From positions 682,001 to 746,000 of the forward strand of contig NZ_JAPRFR010000001.1 of NCBI RefSeq assembly GCF_026805545.1: 64,000 nt of DNA, written 5' to 3'. The stretch's first letter is position 1. Every line of letters starts with the position of its first letter. The position numbers and the translations under genes are program-made. Under the pieces are notes generated by a model. It ran no database searches. It had not been told where the DNA came from and saw nothing but the letters and a program-made list of their open reading frames with translations. Positions 9,404 through 17,450 of this stretch are shown in pieces. The DNA is from Aerococcus kribbianus (GTDB taxonomy: Bacteria; Bacillota; Bacilli; Lactobacillales; Aerococcaceae).

Positions 9404-9706
9404 ATGTCTAATAAACCACAAAAACGCCCTACAATTGACGAATTAAACCAACGCTTAAAAAACCTTGAAAATATGGACATTGAAAAAACTTTGGAGACCT
9501 TAGACAAAGGCTCTCCAAAGTTAAACTGGATTTACGTTCTTTTAGCCATGATCGTTATTTTTGTCTTGGTATGGGTGGTTTTAACCTTCCTACCAGGAGA
9601 CAATGCTGGTGAGCAAACCGAATATAGCCACCAGGAAATTGAAGAATTAGAAGAACGCGTTAACCAGTTAGAAGAACGAATTGATGTAATAGAAGGTGGA
9701 CAATAG
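9404..9706 (+). CDS. Small membrane protein with C-terminal coiled coil
   Basis: 100 residues from the ATG at 9404 (AAGGAG seven bases upstream); an upstream in-frame ATG at 9386 has no such site. A charged N-terminus (about 45 residues), one membrane helix (WIYVLLAMIVIFVLVWVVLTF), then an acidic coiled coil (IEELEERVNQLEERIDVIEG). No family recognised. It lies between pepS and the oligopeptide-binding lipoprotein gene with short spacers, so it is probably co-expressed with them. Might be a small scaffold or adaptor; that is only a guess. Confidence 0.75.
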   Translation: MSNKPQKRPTIDELNQRLKNLENMDIEKTLETLDKGSPKLNWIYVLLAMIVIFVLVWVVLTFLPGDNAGEQTEYSHQEIEELEERVNQLEERIDVIEGGQ

Positions 9707-9712
9707 TAACTT

Positions 9713-11359
9713 ATGAAGAAACAAGCAAATATCAGCTCGCTAGCTTTTCTAATATTATTAATGAGCTTTTTGATTGTTGGGTGTGAGCAAGTTAGCCTTA
9801 CAGATCCTGATAATCCGGACTCTACTGTTAATAAAGAAGCAGAAGTTGAAGAAGAACCTATCCCTACACCTAGGGAAATGATGAGTATCCTTACTCAAGA
9901 AAAGTTAAGCTCTCTCAATCCTAATAAAGTTGTGTCATATTTTGATGCCAGTGCAATGAATATGGCTTATGAAGGTCTCTACCGTCTTAATAAAGATGGT
10001 GAAATTATTCCTGCCAATGCAGATGGGAGTATTAAAATAGAGAATAACCTAGCAACCATTTCTTTACAAGATAGCCAGTGGTCAAATGGACAAGCCGTAA
10101 CAGCAGAGGATTATGTTTATTCATGGCAACAGCTAGTTAACCCTCAACATAATAATCCCTACAAATCTTTGTTGACAGGAAAAATTGCCCAAGCACAAGA
10201 AATTGTCGAAAATGAAGCAGACATTAAAGACTTAGGTGTAAGAGCAATTGACGACAAAACCTTGGAAATTACCCTTGCTGACGACACCGTTACAGTCGAA
10301 ACACTTGAAAAATTGCTAAGCCTTCCTCAACTGGCGCCTCTACCTAAAGACTTTATCCAAAAAGTTGGTTATGACGATTACGGTAGTGAATCAGCAAAAA
10401 CATTATTTAATGGTCCTTATACAATTAATGGGTGGAGTCAAAATTGGGAAACTTGGCAATTTGTTAATAATGCCGAATATGCCAATAACGCTAAGCTCTC
10501 TTTCCCTAGCCAGTCAATTTCATACACCCATATAAGTAGTGAAAGTTTAGCCGAAGAAAGTTTCACAAACCAATTAGCGGATATCACCTATAGTTTTGAT
10601 GATAAGTCAGAATATCCTAATATAACTAATTACAGTCTAATTTATAATCAAAGTAATCCTGATAGGAAAGAAACGGTGCTGGCTAATGAGGAATTAAGAG
10701 CCATACTATCCCAAGCAATTAACAAAAATAATATTGTTAAAAGACTTGAGGGAAATTATACGATTCAAAGCGCTAATAGTTTAAATCCCAGTGTAAATGA
10801 TAAAATCAAAGAGAATAATGACACTTCAGATAATTTAGATCAAGAGTTTAATCAATTACTAGATGAACTCGATTATCAAGCCCTAGAACTTAACCTATTA
10901 ACTGATGAGAGTAATGCCTCTATAGCCATCGCAAATACAATCAAAGATGAACTAGAAAATAACTTAAGTCATCTAGTCATCAACATTAAATCAATGCCTA
11001 TAGATACTCAACGAAACTTTATGAATGACCATGATTTTGATATTAGTTTAATCAGTAGCCAAAATTACTTCCATACTAATAATTCACTTATTTATAGTAA
11101 TTTACCTATCAATGTCTCAGAAGTTTCAACCAACCTATCTCTTTCTGATACAGACGTTTTAGCAATTGAGAATAAAATAATAAACAATCATACGATTACT
11201 CCTATTGTTAATATCACTAAAGGAATATCAGAGAATGATGACTCTGTTGTAAATTCACCTTATCGCTCACAAGGATTCCTCTTCGACTTCGAAAATACTG
11301 ATTATGATAAAAACGAAACAACAATACCTATCCCTACCGAAGAAGAAGAAACAGAATAA
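9713..11359 (+). CDS. Oligopeptide ABC transporter substrate-binding lipoprotein (OppA-like, orphan)
   Basis: 548 residues. Signal peptide with a lipobox ending FLIVGC (lipidated Cys24), an acidic linker, then a family-5 solute-binding domain. Diagnostic segments: LNPNKVVSYFDASAMNMAYE, WSNGQAVTAEDYVYSWQQLV (the NG..vTA.DyvySw motif), and LADDTVTVETLEKLLSLPQL. The C-terminal lobe is more divergent and unusually Asn/Ser/Ile-rich. No permease or ATPase gene lies nearby, so it would work with a transporter encoded elsewhere or act as a peptide receptor. The gene looks AT-richer than pepS upstream. Confidence 0.88.
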   Translation: MKKQANISSLAFLILLMSFLIVGCEQVSLTDPDNPDSTVNKEAEVEEEPIPTPREMMSILTQEKLSSLNPNKVVSYFDASAMNMAYEGLYRLNKDGEIIPANADGSIKIENNLATISLQDSQWSNGQAVTAEDYVYSWQQLVNPQHNNPYKSLLTGKIAQAQEIVENEADIKDLGVRAIDDKTLEITLADDTVTVETLEKLLSLPQLAPLPKDFIQKVGYDDYGSESAKTLFNGPYTINGWSQNWETWQFVNNAEYANNAKLSFPSQSISYTHISSESLAEESFTNQLADITYSFDDKSEYPNITNYSLIYNQSNPDRKETVLANEELRAILSQAINKNNIVKRLEGNYTIQSANSLNPSVNDKIKENNDTSDNLDQEFNQLLDELDYQALELNLLTDESNASIAIANTIKDELENNLSHLVINIKSMPIDTQRNFMNDHDFDISLISSQNYFHTNNSLIYSNLPINVSEVSTNLSLSDTDVLAIENKIINNHTITPIVNITKGISENDDSVVNSPYRSQGFLFDFENTDYDKNETTIPIPTEEEETE

Positions 11360-11361
11360 AT

Positions 11362-11391
11362 AAAAGCCCTGTCCGAGTAGACAGGGCTTTT
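11362..11391. terminator. Bidirectional terminator between OppA-like gene and gtrA
   Basis: Perfect 12-bp stem AAAAGCCCTGTC (11362-11373) with 11380-11391, A-rich on one side and T-rich on the other, so it can serve the convergent genes on both strands. Confidence 0.88.
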
Positions 11392-11406
11392 CGCTATTCA
11401 AAATAA

Positions 11407-11790
11407 TTAGGCTTTAAATAAAAAACGTCGTGAGTTATAATTCCAAATCATTACTACAATTGTTGCTAATAGCTTGGCAAATAAATAATATAAAGAAAAA
11501 TATTCAACCGATACGAATACAAGGACTTGGTTAATAACCAACCCAATAGTAGAGAATAGAAGAAAGTAAAGCAATTCAAAGCGATTGGGATTTTGGCTAT
11601 CAGTCATGAACACATATGATTTACTCATAAAATAATTAAATACTGTTGCGCCAACAAAGCTAAAAAACGCCGAATAAATATAGTATATGTGGAAGGCCTC
11701 TGTTAGTAAAAATAATAAACAAAAATCTAAAGCTGTCGTAACTAGTCCCAAACCAGCAAATTTTATAATCCTCATTATGTTATATTTCAT
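11407..11790 (-). CDS. GtrA family membrane protein
   Basis: 127 residues with four predicted membrane helices. The start (IIKFAGLGLVTTALDFCLLF) and the end (ATIVVMIWNYNSRRFLF) match the GtrA family: the F..vG...t..d and NY...R.fvF hallmarks. GtrA proteins are thought to help flip undecaprenyl-phosphate-linked sugars used by GtrB-type transferases to decorate surface polymers. A GtrB-like transferase is present at 34697 but not adjacent. AAGGTG ribosome site. Separated from neuB by a terminator, so probably its own unit. Confidence 0.85.
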   Translation of the reverse strand: MKYNIMRIIKFAGLGLVTTALDFCLLFLLTEAFHIYYIYSAFFSFVGATVFNYFMSKSYVFMTDSQNPNRFELLYFLLFSTIGLVINQVLVFVSVEYFSLYYLFAKLLATIVVMIWNYNSRRFLFKA

Positions 11791-11815
11791 TTACTTCACC
11801 TTCTACTAACTATAA

Positions 11816-11848
11816 AAAAGAGCGGGATATTATTCTACCCGCTCTTTT
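11816..11848 (-). terminator. Terminator at the end of the polysaccharide operon
   Basis: A perfect 11-bp stem (11816-11826 with 11838-11848) reads AAAAGAGCGGG and ends in T residues on the minus strand, 12 bp after the neuB stop. Confidence 0.85.
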
Positions 11849-11860
11849 ATTTTAATAGAC

Positions 11861-12922
11861 CTAAGATAACATATCTGCTTGTAAAATTGTATCTTCATCT
11901 AGATCTTCTTTAATTATTTTTCCAATTACTTCTTCTACATGCTCAGGCGAAAGACCTGTTCCTGGCCGTTTAAAAGTTAAATCTTCACGCCTTAGTTGGT
12001 GACCAGCTTTCACAGCTTGAGTTAAAACAATCGAACGACGCGCATTTTGTCTAGCAGCTGATTGACTTTCGATATCAATCTCAGTTGACCCACTTATTTG
12101 CATTTGGAAGTCTAAGCCTTGTTTAAGAACTTTCATATCTTCAGGATCCATGGCATGATAGTGATCATTACCTGGCAAACTTTTATCTAGGGTATAGTGT
12201 TTCTCAATAACTGGCGCGCCCATTGCTACAGCTGTTTTAATGACATCCATATTGGTATCCGGCTTAGTATGGTCGGAATAACCAATGATATAGTTAGGAA
12301 ATTCTTCCTTTAAGCTACGAATGACATTCAAATTGGCATGCTCATAAGGCGTTGGGTATTCTAATACACAATGAAGAAGGATAATCTGTTTGTTACCTGT
12401 TTTCTCAATTGTTTCCACTGCCTGATGGATCTCTTCTAAAGTAGAAGCACCAGTTGATAGTAAAACTGGCTTTTGCTTACTGGCTTGGTGAGCAATAAAT
12501 GGTAAATTGGTTAAATCAGATGACGAAATTTTATAAACTGGCATTAAATCTTCCAGATAATCAGCTGATTCAAAATCAAATGCTGTTGAGAAAAAATCAA
12601 TTCCTTTGTCCTTGCAGTAGTGAGAGAGCTCTTTATATTCTTCATAAGCAAAAGAATCAAATTTTTTAAATAATTCATATTGTGAGGTGGTAGACTCTTC
12701 ACTAGTATCCCAATAAGACGGTGAGAATTTAGAAGCAATCGTCTCTGCCTTATAAGTTTGAAACTTAACAGCATCCATACCAGAATCGATTGCTTGATCA
12801 ATCATTAATTTAGCAGCTTGCATTGGGGTGATATTACGTTGTTGCGCAATATCATAATAATTCACACCAATTTCACCGATAACATAGTACCCTTGTTTCT
12901 TTATAGTCTCGAATAATGTCAT
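11861..12922 (-). CDS. neuB: Nonulosonic (sialic) acid synthase, NeuB family
   Basis: 353 residues. Condenses phosphoenolpyruvate with an N-acetyl-hexosamine to make a nine-carbon acid sugar. The N-terminal TIM barrel has GEIGVNYYD, DAVKFQTYKAETI, FFSTAFDFES, LSTGASTLEEI, IILLHCVLEYPTP, IGYSDHT and IEKHYTLDKSLPGNDHYHAM. The C-terminal SAF (antifreeze-like) domain is ARRSIVLTQAVKAGHQLRRE...KRPGTGL. The family also includes legionaminate and pseudaminate synthases (LegI, PseI), and I cannot tell by eye which sugar is made. No NeuC epimerase is in the window. Last gene of the polysaccharide operon, 10 bp after the cytidylyltransferase fusion. Confidence 0.9.
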   Translation of the reverse strand: MTLFETIKKQGYYVIGEIGVNYYDIAQQRNITPMQAAKLMIDQAIDSGMDAVKFQTYKAETIASKFSPSYWDTSEESTTSQYELFKKFDSFAYEEYKELSHYCKDKGIDFFSTAFDFESADYLEDLMPVYKISSSDLTNLPFIAHQASKQKPVLLSTGASTLEEIHQAVETIEKTGNKQIILLHCVLEYPTPYEHANLNVIRSLKEEFPNYIIGYSDHTKPDTNMDVIKTAVAMGAPVIEKHYTLDKSLPGNDHYHAMDPEDMKVLKQGLDFQMQISGSTEIDIESQSAARQNARRSIVLTQAVKAGHQLRREDLTFKRPGTGLSPEHVEEVIGKIIKEDLDEDTILQADMLS

Positions 12923-12932
12923 TTAAGTTCTC

Positions 12933-14561
12933 CTAATCTAATATAATTTTTAATACGCGATTTAAGCCATTACGTAAATCATGAGATAACATTTGGGTAT
13001 GCATTTGTTTTCTAACTTGCGGTGTCATAATCAACCAATTCAAAGTTCTAGCAATTGAATGGGAGTCTAATTGTTCTCCCAAGCCTAGATTAATAAAACC
13101 ATTAGTCAAGTAGCCAAATTCATGAGTGAGTTCGCGTTTATTTTGAGCCATTAAAACAGTTGGAATGCCCAAGGAGGCCAATTCTAACATTGTTCTCCCT
13201 TGAGAGGAAACGGCAATATCAGCTTGACGCATATATTGCGACATCACCTTAACATCACGAAAGACGTCAATAGCTAGGTCAGACTCATTTGCCATTTGTT
13301 TTAATTTATCATAAGCTTGATTCCCTGGTCCTACAATAACTGTGAAATGCAAACTTTGGCTATGATCCAGTTGACCAAAAGTATTTATCAATTTTTCAGT
13401 TAAGTGACTAGGATCCACTCCTCCGAAAACCACTAATATTTCTTTTACTTGGTCTTGAAAAACTTTGGGTTCAGTAGTCATAAACTCATCCCTAAGAATG
13501 AAATAATCGCTTCCCCAATAAGAATTATTAGTCATTTTTTTCGGTGCATACAAGTCGTTAATCACCGCATCCGCTAATTTGGCACCTGGCCCCAAGTCTT
13601 CAAAGTTTATTACTCTAACATTTTTATCATTAAACAAACGCATAAAATCTAAGTCAGTATTTAATATATCATTAATCACGATATCTGCTTGATAGTCATC
13701 AATGACATCAACAATTTCTTGCGCATTATCTATAACAGTGAGAGGTAAAAAACTAGCTTCAATTAAACTGATAGCTAAATCAGAACGTTTTGTCGTCACA
13801 AAACGCACATTATGATTAATCAATGCATAAGCCAGAGACAAGCCACGATAAACATGCCCCAAACCTATTTTTTCGTAGCCTTCAACAAAAATTAGGATAG
13901 ATTTTTTTGACAATTCATTTTCGGCTACCCACCAATCTTGAACAGTATCAATATCAATTGCTTCCGACTCAGGGATTTCAAAAACATCAATTGCTTGTCC
14001 TAAACGTGAGTTTGGTGACATGGATTGGCTATTGGTGATTAAAAAGGCACCTGTTTCTGAATAATTAGCCGGAAGATATTGCCTATTTAATCGTTCCTTA
14101 TAATTAGGGACGATTTGTCCTTCATATTCGGTCCATGATAAATGTGGCCGATTAACTACGCTAATTAAACTATCACAGGAATTTTGAAAATAATAATCTA
14201 GCGCTTTATCAAGACTTTGCACAGTCAACAACGGTGAAGTTGCCTGCAAAGTAATAATCAAGTCGTAGCTTTTTCCTGTCTCGGCTTCCATCTTCTTATA
14301 AGCATCATAAATAACTGGATCCAAGGTGACGGCATCTTCACCTAAATTACTTGACCGCTCAACTACTTGAACATGTTCATTACGAGCTACTCGTGCTATT
14401 TCAACATCATCGGTAGATACACAAACATCTAAATTATAGGTTGAATTTTTAGCGTTATTTATCGCATAAGAAATCAGGGGTTTTCCATTTAATAACCGGA
14501 CATTCTTTCTGGGTATCCCTTTAGATCCCCCTCTAGCTGGAATCACCGCTAAGATATTCAT
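12933..14561 (-). CDS. CMP-nonulosonate cytidylyltransferase fused to a PseG-like domain
   Basis: 542 residues from the ATG at 14561, chosen because GGAGGG precedes it and the longer frame would run into a tRNA gene. Residues 1-230 are a NeuA-type cytidylyltransferase: NILAVIPARGGSKGIPRKNV, DLIITLQATSPLL, PANYSETGAFLI and AIDIDTVQDW. Residues 240-540 resemble PseG/SpsG sugar-nucleotide hydrolases: GYEKIGLGHVYRGLSLAYAL (the G.GH..R loop with the catalytic His), ILVVFGGVDPS, and SSQGRTMLELASLGIPTVLM. It probably supplies CMP-activated nonulosonic acid for the GT52 enzyme, while the second domain would remove UDP from the precursor. That two-step role is inference from domain content. Confidence 0.87.
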   Translation of the reverse strand: MNILAVIPARGGSKGIPRKNVRLLNGKPLISYAINNAKNSTYNLDVCVSTDDVEIARVARNEHVQVVERSSNLGEDAVTLDPVIYDAYKKMEAETGKSYDLIITLQATSPLLTVQSLDKALDYYFQNSCDSLISVVNRPHLSWTEYEGQIVPNYKERLNRQYLPANYSETGAFLITNSQSMSPNSRLGQAIDVFEIPESEAIDIDTVQDWWVAENELSKKSILIFVEGYEKIGLGHVYRGLSLAYALINHNVRFVTTKRSDLAISLIEASFLPLTVIDNAQEIVDVIDDYQADIVINDILNTDLDFMRLFNDKNVRVINFEDLGPGAKLADAVINDLYAPKKMTNNSYWGSDYFILRDEFMTTEPKVFQDQVKEILVVFGGVDPSHLTEKLINTFGQLDHSQSLHFTVIVGPGNQAYDKLKQMANESDLAIDVFRDVKVMSQYMRQADIAVSSQGRTMLELASLGIPTVLMAQNKRELTHEFGYLTNGFINLGLGEQLDSHSIARTLNWLIMTPQVRKQMHTQMLSHDLRNGLNRVLKIILD

Positions 14562-14594
14562 GTTTTTACCCTCCAAATATGAATTAATAATATA

Positions 14595-14667
14595 CGACCC
14601 CAAGAAGAATCGAACTTCCGACACCTCGTTTAGGAAACGAGTGCTCTATCCGCTGAGCTATGGGGCC
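14595..14667 (-). tRNA. tRNA-Arg (anticodon CCU)
   Basis: 73 nt fold into a clover leaf: acceptor GGCCCCA with TGGGGTC, D stem GCTC/GAGC, anticodon stem CTCGT/ACGAG around TTCCTAA (anticodon CCT), T stem GGAAG/CTTCT with TTCGATT loop. The 3' CCA is not encoded. It lies on the same strand as, and inside, the polysaccharide operon: 8 nt after the stop of the GT2 gene and just before the ribosome site of the cytidylyltransferase fusion. Confidence 0.96.
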
Positions 14668-14675
14668 AAAGCTTT

Positions 14676-15635
14676 CTATTTACCTAAATAAGCTTTATAC
14701 AATCTAGTATAAACCTTTGGCGAAGAATTGTATATCTTCCATGCCAGTTTTTTCTTCCAATCAATATTAGCTTGGTCGAAATCACTTTTATAGGATTGAT
14801 AGACCTCTTTTAAGCGCTTATCATATTGCTTGAAATGCTCACTATTATCCGAGCAGGCTAGCTTAAACGCCGTTGATAGAAAACCATCAAAAGCACGACG
14901 CGCCGTTTTAGTCGTTAAATCAGGGAATGAAATTTTAACATCATCAAGAATTTTTAAACGCTCATAAACATTATCCATTTGTTTGGGATTAAAATTTTGC
15001 GCAACAATGCTTAACTTATTTTCATAATATAGGATACCAATTTTATCTGTAGTCAACACAGAACCAGCTTCCTTAACCACAGTATAAGAGACAATATTAT
15101 CTTCATATAGAGTCCCCTCAGGAAATCGTGTTGTTTCCAGCAAAGATGCCTTATAAATTTTATTCCATGCATAGAAATCTAAACCATTATTATCTAAGAT
15201 AGTCTGATAAGCTTGCTCATTATCGGTAGTGAAAGTATTATCAGCCTTTTTAATTTCTTCACTGCCATCTTCAAATACACGCTTTAAATTGAATATATAT
15301 AAATCACAAGCTTGCTTTTGGTAATCAGCAATAAATGTTTCCATAATATCTAAAACAAACTCATCATCACTATCTAAAAAGGCAATATAACTACCAGTGG
15401 CTTGTTCAATTCCAGCATTACGGGCACTTGACAAGCCGCCATTCTCCTTATGAATGACCTTTATTCGTTGATCAGAGGCTGCTATTTCATCACACAATTG
15501 CCCAGAACCATCAGTTGAGCCGTCGTCTACTAGAATAATTTCCAAATCTTTATAACTTTGACTAGTACAACTATCCACCGCTCGTTTCAATGTATTAATC
15601 ACATTATAGACTGGGATAATAATAGATATCAGCAT
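14676..15635 (-). CDS. Glycosyltransferase family 2
   Basis: 319 residues. GT-A fold with LISIIIPVYNVINTLKRAVD, EIILVDDGSTDGSGQLCDE, NGGLSSARNAGIEQATGSYI and FLDSDDEF (the metal-binding DxD-type motif). The C-terminal 120 residues resemble CpsI/EpsH-type capsule transferases (FYAWNKIYKASLLETTRFPEG and EDNIVSYTVV). It adds a sugar to the lipid-linked repeat unit on the cytoplasmic side; donor and linkage cannot be read. AGGAG ribosome site, 17 bp after the pyruvyltransferase gene. The tRNA follows 8 bp after its stop. Confidence 0.9.
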   Translation of the reverse strand: MLISIIIPVYNVINTLKRAVDSCTSQSYKDLEIILVDDGSTDGSGQLCDEIAASDQRIKVIHKENGGLSSARNAGIEQATGSYIAFLDSDDEFVLDIMETFIADYQKQACDLYIFNLKRVFEDGSEEIKKADNTFTTDNEQAYQTILDNNGLDFYAWNKIYKASLLETTRFPEGTLYEDNIVSYTVVKEAGSVLTTDKIGILYYENKLSIVAQNFNPKQMDNVYERLKILDDVKISFPDLTTKTARRAFDGFLSTAFKLACSDNSEHFKQYDKRLKEVYQSYKSDFDQANIDWKKKLAWKIYNSSPKVYTRLYKAYLGK

Positions 15636-15652
15636 TACTTATTCTCCTCACT

Positions 15653-16786
15653 CTAAGGTAATTGTTTAGTAAACTCTTGCATAATTGCATAGTTATCATC
15701 AAAGTTTTTATAAACACCGTTCATAAAATGATAGCCTGTGCTGCGATGCATATTAATTAAATGACGTAGTTCTTCGATTGCTTCAGGATTTAAATCAGCA
15801 TATAATCTTTTATCTGATTTCAAACGTTTCAAAAGTAGGTTACTGGCTGTCGCAGCTTTCTTCCATAAGGATGGTAAAAAGGCGTCAACACCTTTTAGAC
15901 CAATAGTATCTGACATCGATTTTCCACGACCATCTTCATGCAACATTAGAGAAGGTTTTCTGTAACTTAAGAAATATAGGTGAGCATGGAGGCGGAAGCC
16001 AATATGCATATCGACATCATCATATATGGCATAATTATCATATGAGAAAGCAATATCATATGAATTAATCCCTAGAGATTGGGCATAGTCTGCTAAGTCT
16101 TGCGTATTTTTAGCGTCTTCTGCAGAGGTAAATTGATCTTCCTTCCCAATACCACGATGAAAGACACAAATAATCTCTGCTTCTGGGTATTCTTCTTGGA
16201 CTGTTTTCATCATATCCTTAGACATTTGTGAAAAACGCACATCTTGAGCAGGTGTGATAGCAATTTTTTTAACTTCTTTAATTCTTAAATCATAATCAAA
16301 ACAATCAGGAACATACCATGATGCACAACCAGTTAACAGAACATTGTGAATACCGCTATTATTAAGAATAGTTTTAGTGTAGGCATCTCTTACACTAATA
16401 CTAGCGCCATTATTTTTGAAGCGATTTAATAATTGCTTACTCTTTTCATTAAAAGAAAAATGTAAGGCATCTTTTAATGAACCACCTTTACTATTCCAGC
16501 CAACTGCCATAGGAATAATCGGCACTTTGATATCGTCAAGGTCTTCGGTGAGACGATAGGTTGTAGGATAAAAATCACGTGATACCGCTGGACCGCCCAT
16601 TAAAATTAAGGCATTGGCATTATTGATTAGTTCTAGATGAGGTTCAAGCGCTTCTGAGCGACTTAATTGAACAAGTTCATAGTCAGGTCTTTCACGACGT
16701 AAAATTTGTTTACAACGTTCAGTAATTAAATAATCTCCAGCATTCTTCTGAGCACCGGTTAATACAACATAATATTTAGACATCAT
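15653..16786 (-). CDS. Polysaccharide pyruvyl transferase family protein
   Basis: 377 residues. Matches the PS_pyruv_trans family (CsaB/WcaK-like): YVVLTGAQKNAGDYLI at the start, ALILMGGPAVSRDFYP, the SVRDAYTKTIL segment typical of the family, and DVDMHIGFRLHAHLYFLSYR near the C-terminus (the s.RlHa.i.a motif). Members transfer pyruvate as a ketal to sugars, though many named members do other things. Overlaps the preceding acetyltransferase gene by about 10 bp; two tandem ATG codons are possible starts. Confidence 0.85.
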   Translation of the reverse strand: MMSKYYVVLTGAQKNAGDYLITERCKQILRRERPDYELVQLSRSEALEPHLELINNANALILMGGPAVSRDFYPTTYRLTEDLDDIKVPIIPMAVGWNSKGGSLKDALHFSFNEKSKQLLNRFKNNGASISVRDAYTKTILNNSGIHNVLLTGCASWYVPDCFDYDLRIKEVKKIAITPAQDVRFSQMSKDMMKTVQEEYPEAEIICVFHRGIGKEDQFTSAEDAKNTQDLADYAQSLGINSYDIAFSYDNYAIYDDVDMHIGFRLHAHLYFLSYRKPSLMLHEDGRGKSMSDTIGLKGVDAFLPSLWKKAATASNLLLKRLKSDKRLYADLNPEAIEELRHLINMHRSTGYHFMNGVYKNFDDNYAIMQEFTKQLP

Positions 16787-17450
16787 TTAATCTCCTTAAT
16801 TCTTTGATGATTTCTTGATCTAAATCACGGGTAAATAACTGACTATTAGCTTGTAATTGTTCATCAGATAAGTCCCACCAATTTATTTTTTCTAATTTTG
16901 CTATCGTCGCAGGGTCAAACCGTAATTTTTTGACCTTAGCGGGATTTCCTACTACCACTTCATAAGGTTTAACATCATGCGTTACTATTGATCCCGCACC
17001 AACTATAGCGCCATTCCCAATTGTCACTCCAGGCATTATCACTACCTGGCAGCCAATCCATACATCATTAGCAATTTTAACACGTTTTTTTTCCTGCTGA
17101 CCATCCTTGTTAACTAGTCCAAATAGTTTACGATAAGAAAAAGCATGAGTAGATAGGTGAGTCATAGGGTGTCCAGTTGCTCCGATAGTAACGTCCCAGG
17201 ATATTGAACAAAACTTTCCAATGTCGGCTGACTCAATTTTGCTAAACCGCCCAATCGAGGTCCGATCACCAATAACAGAGCGATTGATTTCGGCGTCATG
17301 TGCCACATTATTATAAATACCAAAGTGAACGTCATTTAATCGTACATCATCAGCAACATATAAAGGATAACGATAATCGATACGCTGCCCATATTTCATT
17401 TTAAGTTGCAGCGTTTTTATCGCTTTTTTTAAGACTCCTTTAATTGTCAT
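16776..17450 (-). CDS. Hexapeptide-repeat O-acetyltransferase (CatB-like)
   Basis: 224 residues from the ATG at 17450, which has GGAGGAAGG directly upstream; the longer frame to 17498 lies inside the Wzx gene. The fold is a left-handed beta helix: INRSVIGDRTSIGRFSKIES, IANDVWIGCQVVIMPGVTIG and NGAIVGAGSIVTHDVKPYEV, then the family's VVGNPAKVKK. GHPMTHLSTHAFSY contains the likely catalytic His. It probably O-acetylates a sugar of the repeat unit, perhaps the nonulosonic acid. Start overlaps the Wzx stop, so translation is coupled. Confidence 0.9.
   Translation of the reverse strand: MTIKGVLKKAIKTLQLKMKYGQRIDYRYPLYVADDVRLNDVHFGIYNNVAHDAEINRSVIGDRTSIGRFSKIESADIGKFCSISWDVTIGATGHPMTHLSTHAFSYRKLFGLVNKDGQQEKKRVKIANDVWIGCQVVIMPGVTIGNGAIVGAGSIVTHDVKPYEVVVGNPAKVKKLRFDPATIAKLEKINWWDLSDEQLQANSQLFTRDLDQEIIKELRRLNDV

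Noticed and set aside
14562-14624. 21-codon N-terminal extension of the cytidylyltransferase fusion
   Set aside because: It would run into the tRNA-Arg gene; the ATG at 14561 has GGAGGG and homologues begin there.
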